From Candidatus Gastranaerophilales bacterium (GTDB lineage Bacteria > Cyanobacteriota > Vampirovibrionia > Gastranaerophilales > Gastranaerophilaceae), in the NCBI GenBank assembly GCA_900769645.1, contig CAAGHI010000009.1, forward strand, positions 1 to 33,565: a DNA stretch of 33,565 bases. The letters run 5' to 3'. The notes under the pieces are model-generated. The model did no database searches. It worked only from the letters and a program-made list of their open reading frames with translations, and had not been told where the DNA came from. Within the stretch, counting starts at the first letter, position 1; each line of letters opens with the position of its first letter. A program made the translations under genes and the position numbers. Below, in pieces: positions 31,326 through 33,565 of the stretch.

Positions 31326-32105
31326 ATGCCAATAGCTAATGTAACTAATAATATTAACCAGACGACTTATGATCCAAAGAAACACGACAGACGCTTAAAG
31401 ATAGGGGTTACTGCTACTTCTGCGTTAGGTGTTGCAACCGCTTTGGCTCATATTTCAAAAAAACAAGGATTTTCTTTAAATCCTTCAAGAATAGCCAAAA
31501 CGCCGATTTCGGACTGGGCGATTTTTGGTTTGCATAGTGATAAACACCCAGAAAGAAAATTATTGAAACAAGAAGGTGCCGAAATTATTGAATTAGCGTC
31601 AGCATCTGTTCTTGGTGGTTTGTTAGGTGGGCTTGCATTTGATGACAAAAAACACCGCAAAGCAAAATTGAAAGAATCCGTAAACCAGTTATTAGGTAAT
31701 GTTTTGGTGCCAATTGGTTGTGTTTGGACTGCGTCAGAGTTGTATAAAAAACAGGAAGCCAATATTTTGAAGCTAGTTCCTCAGATTAAAGAAACAGGAA
31801 AGGTTTCAAAAATATTCAATGGTGCATTGAGAGCAATTCCAATGTCAATCGTTACGATTGCGGCTTTAGGAACTGGAATTTTTGCAGGAAATAAGGTTTC
31901 TAATTTTATAAATGAAAAAATTTATCATAAAAAAGTTGAAAGAAATATAAAACCGACAGATTTTGCACCTCACGTTGATGATGTCGGAATGGCAGTGTCT
32001 TTGATGGCAAAAGAATCTCCATTTTCAACATTTATTCAGAGAGTTGTACCTGCATTTTTATGTGTTCCTGGTATTGAAGCAGGCATGCATCGAGAAGAAA
32101 AATAG
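31326..32105 (+). CDS. Hypothetical membrane protein, 259 residues
   Basis: The N-terminus is polar (MPIANVTNNINQTTYDPKKH), then hydrophobic or Gly/Ala-rich segments at ~27-42 (GVTATSALGVATALAH), ~88-105 (LASASVLGGLLGGLAF), ~118-135 (LGNVLVPIGCVWTAS) and ~171-192 (IPMSIVTIAALGTGIFAG), and a near C-terminal VPAFLCVPGIEAG. Four short helices in the membrane are plausible. No known family is recognised. It is divergent from the 529-residue membrane protein and is followed after 83 bp by ychF, which has its own promoter. Confidence 0.85.
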   Translation: MPIANVTNNINQTTYDPKKHDRRLKIGVTATSALGVATALAHISKKQGFSLNPSRIAKTPISDWAIFGLHSDKHPERKLLKQEGAEIIELASASVLGGLLGGLAFDDKKHRKAKLKESVNQLLGNVLVPIGCVWTASELYKKQEANILKLVPQIKETGKVSKIFNGALRAIPMSIVTIAALGTGIFAGNKVSNFINEKIYHKKVERNIKPTDFAPHVDDVGMAVSLMAKESPFSTFIQRVVPAFLCVPGIEAGMHREEK

Positions 32106-32140
32106 TTCCACTGCGTAGAAATCCTTTTATTTTATATTTA

Positions 32141-32149
32141 TGGTAAAAT
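32141..32149 (+). promoter_or_regulatory. Extended -10 promoter of ychF
   Basis: TGGTAAAAT, with TGn at 32141-32143 and TAAAAT at 32144-32149; no good -35. It gives a ~33-nt leader with AAGGA shortly before the ATG. Confidence 0.5.
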
Positions 32150-32188
32150 TATCGTAGTAATAAAATATAAAGGAAAAGGAATATAAAT

Positions 32189-33286
32189 ATGCTTAGAACC
32201 GGAATTGTAGGATTGCCGAATGTTGGAAAATCAACTTTATTTAACGCTTTAACAAGTGCAAAAAATGCACAGAGTGCGAATTACCCGTTTTGTACAATTG
32301 AGCCGAATGTCGGCGTTGTAAATGTGCCTGATGAAAGACTTGAAAAACTTGCAGAGCTTTGCAAAACAGAAACTATTATCCCGACAGCTATTGAATTTGT
32401 TGATATTGCCGGTCTTGTAAAAGGAGCAAGCAAAGGCGAAGGACTTGGTAACCAGTTTTTGCATAATATCAGAGAAGTTGATGCGATAATTCAGGTTGTA
32501 AGATGTTTTGATGATCCGAATACAATTCACGTTTCTGGAAAAGTTGATCCGTTAGATGATATCGAAATTATTAATACAGAATTGGCGCTTGCAGATATGG
32601 CGTCTGTTGAAAAGCAGATTGCGAAGGTCTCAAAAGTTGCAAAATCCGGTGATAAAGACGCTATTCTTTTGTTGTCTGTATTAGAAAAAATGCAGAAACT
32701 TTTGGAAGGTGCAACATTTATTAATTTGAACGACCATTTTAATGAAGATGAAATTCCGGTTGCAAAAAGTTTGAATTTGATGTCAACAAAACCTGTAATT
32801 TATGCGGCGAATGTTTCTGAATTTGATTTGAAAGACGGAAATGATTATACGAAGAAAGTTGGCGAATATGCTGCTTCTCACGGCGCTGAAATGGTTATTA
32901 TATCAGCTAGAATTGAAGAAGAGTTGGCAGAACTTTCACCGGAAGAGGCAACTGAATATTTGCACGATTTGGGTGTTGAAGATAGCGGAATCAATCGTAT
33001 GATTAAATCTGTTTACAGATTGTTGAATTTGAGAACATTTATTACAGCAGGAGAAAAAGAAGTCCATGCTTGGACAATCCCTGCAGGTGCAAAAGCTCCG
33101 CAAGCTGCCGGTGTAATTCATACCGATTTTGAAAAAGGCTTTATCAGAGCAGAAATTACGCCTTATGAAGAGTTTGTAAAAAACGGCTCTTATGCTGCTT
33201 GCAAGGACAAAGGTGTAACTCGTCTTGAAGGCAAAGACTATGTTGTACAAGATGGAGATCTAGTTCATTTTAGATTTTCAGTGTAA
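32189..33286 (+). CDS. ychF: Ribosome-associated P-loop ATPase/GTPase YchF (OLA1 family)
   Basis: 365 residues, the normal length (E. coli 363). G1 GLPNVGKS at 8-15; switch/G3 region DIAGLVKGASKGEGLGNQFL; the specificity loop is NVSE (in YAANVSEFDL) instead of NKxD, in line with the ATP preference of this family. A helical domain follows, and the C-terminal TGS region reads HAWTIPAGAKAPQAAGVIHTDFEKGFIRAE and ends GDLVHFRFSV. It binds ribosomes and is connected to stress responses (oxidative stress, leaderless mRNA translation in E. coli). AAGGA precedes the ATG. It stands as a single gene. Confidence 0.97.
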   Translation: MLRTGIVGLPNVGKSTLFNALTSAKNAQSANYPFCTIEPNVGVVNVPDERLEKLAELCKTETIIPTAIEFVDIAGLVKGASKGEGLGNQFLHNIREVDAIIQVVRCFDDPNTIHVSGKVDPLDDIEIINTELALADMASVEKQIAKVSKVAKSGDKDAILLLSVLEKMQKLLEGATFINLNDHFNEDEIPVAKSLNLMSTKPVIYAANVSEFDLKDGNDYTKKVGEYAASHGAEMVIISARIEEELAELSPEEATEYLHDLGVEDSGINRMIKSVYRLLNLRTFITAGEKEVHAWTIPAGAKAPQAAGVIHTDFEKGFIRAEITPYEEFVKNGSYAACKDKGVTRLEGKDYVVQDGDLVHFRFSV

Positions 33287-33325
33287 CGCTTGAAAAATAA
33301 TAGAAAATTATTTAAAATACAAACA

Positions 33326-33351
33326 GTAGGCGGGGTTCTTACCTCGCCATC
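33326..33351 (-). repeat. Dispersed hairpin repeat, family A, variant copy 3 (inverted)
   Basis: Same outer sequence (GTAGG ... CATC) as 22487-22513, but the stem is GGCGGGG / CCTCGCC around TTCTTA. The stem bases changed on both sides so pairing is kept (one G-U), which indicates that the folded form is what is conserved. Confidence 0.7.
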
Positions 33352-33371
33352 AGGATAGAAAAGGAGCCAAT

Positions 33372-33565
33372 ATGATGAAAAAAGCTTGTCTGCAAGGATT
33401 GTTAAAAAAGAAAAACCACCTAATTGGCGTGTGTAATGTTCTCGTCGGGGGGGGGCAATCGTCACGGAGCACGTGATGTAGTATGCGAAGCTGATTTAGC
33501 TGCAAAGAAAGTCGCCTTTACCTTAGCTGAAACCCTAATAACATTGGGTATTATCGGTATTGTTG
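33372..33565 (+). pseudogene. Prepilin-like gene, frame-shifted by a G9 tract; runs off the right edge
   Basis: AGGAG precedes the ATG ATG at 33372. From there the frame reads MMKKACLQGLLKKKNHLIGV... to nine G (33447-33455) and then stops at TGA 33474-33476. In another frame, right after the tract, comes ARDVVCEADLAAKK followed by FTLAETLITLGIIGIV, a type IV pilin / pseudopilin N-terminal helix with the usual E at +5 after cleavage. Removing one G joins the two into one open frame with a ~55-residue leader. An ATG at 33436, in frame with the pilin as written, would give a shorter product but has no ribosome-binding site. This is either a phase-variable gene in the OFF state or a homopolymer sequencing error. 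The mature part is beyond the window. Confidence 0.7.
33447..33455 (+). repeat. G9 homopolymer, probable phase-variation tract in the prepilin-like gene
   Basis: Nine G in the leader-coding region. G8 would put the strong start at 33372 in frame with the pilin; G9 (as given) and G10 both lead to stops (TGA and TAG) within 14 codons. Confidence 0.75.

Noticed and set aside
33265..33465. Minus-strand open frame of 66 codons opposite the ychF end and prepilin leader
   Set aside because: No ribosome-binding site, overlaps a repeat and the G tract, and reads as a shadow of plus-strand genes.
1..33565. CRISPR arrays, tRNA/rRNA genes, insertion sequences, integrases, phage genes
   Set aside because: Looked for on both strands; no regularly spaced direct repeats, no tRNA-like cloverleaf in the gaps and no transposase or integrase motifs were found.

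Overview
The window is AT-rich bacterial DNA using the standard code, with short Shine-Dalgarno-led operons. It most resembles a gut Melainabacteria/Gastranaerophilales-type genome (non-photosynthetic sister group of Cyanobacteria). The hints are the prepilin motif FTLAETLITLGIIGIV at the right edge, several large membrane proteins that match no broad family, and the style of the housekeeping genes. This is recognition from memory, not a search result, and the phylum should be treated as an inference.

Layout. 1-3560: a 41-codon small gene, then mutS on the minus strand, divergent from a membrane-anchored unknown protein; their promoters overlap. 3588-6599 (minus): a small unknown protein, then an ssb-like / DUF1537 acid-sugar kinase / PdxA-family operon. 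6600-7013: a gene-free stretch filled with hairpin repeats. 7014-10036: a homocitrate/isopropylmalate-synthase-family enzyme (minus) divergent from a 530-residue TPR protein. 10318-14721 (minus): a four-gene run of stand-alone receiver, degenerate PilB/GspE-like protein, membrane sensor kinase and secreted unknown protein. 14869-16649: two tandem paralogues of unknown function, the second with ten consecutive G in its first codons. 16636-18324 (minus): a soluble GAF hybrid-like kinase. 18444-22416: a peptide/nickel-type ABC transporter (binding protein and two permeases, no ATPases here). 22569-23297: an MgtC/SapB membrane protein. 23307-26633 (minus): an 1108-residue membrane protein built from an internal ~250-residue repeat. 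26703-28129 (minus): a NarL-type regulator and a minimal kinase. 28391-29476: rmuC. 29544-32105: two further unknown membrane proteins, divergent. 32189-33286: ychF. 33372-end: a prepilin-like gene interrupted by a G9 tract.

Most interesting points: (1) two poly-G tracts placed just inside coding starts, which look like phase-variation switches; as written one gene is in frame (ON) and the prepilin is out of frame (OFF) by exactly one G. (2) A PilB/MshEN-type protein that keeps a Walker A lysine but has lost the arginine fingers, Walker B and His-box motifs, cotranscribed with a receiver and possibly a kinase. (3) Four genes whose predicted -10 box ends 6-7 nt before an ATG that has no Shine-Dalgarno, suggesting leaderless mRNAs. 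(4) An internally triplicated giant membrane protein. (5) At least three families of dispersed hairpin repeats in intergenic DNA. No tRNA, rRNA, CRISPR array, transposase or integrase was seen.
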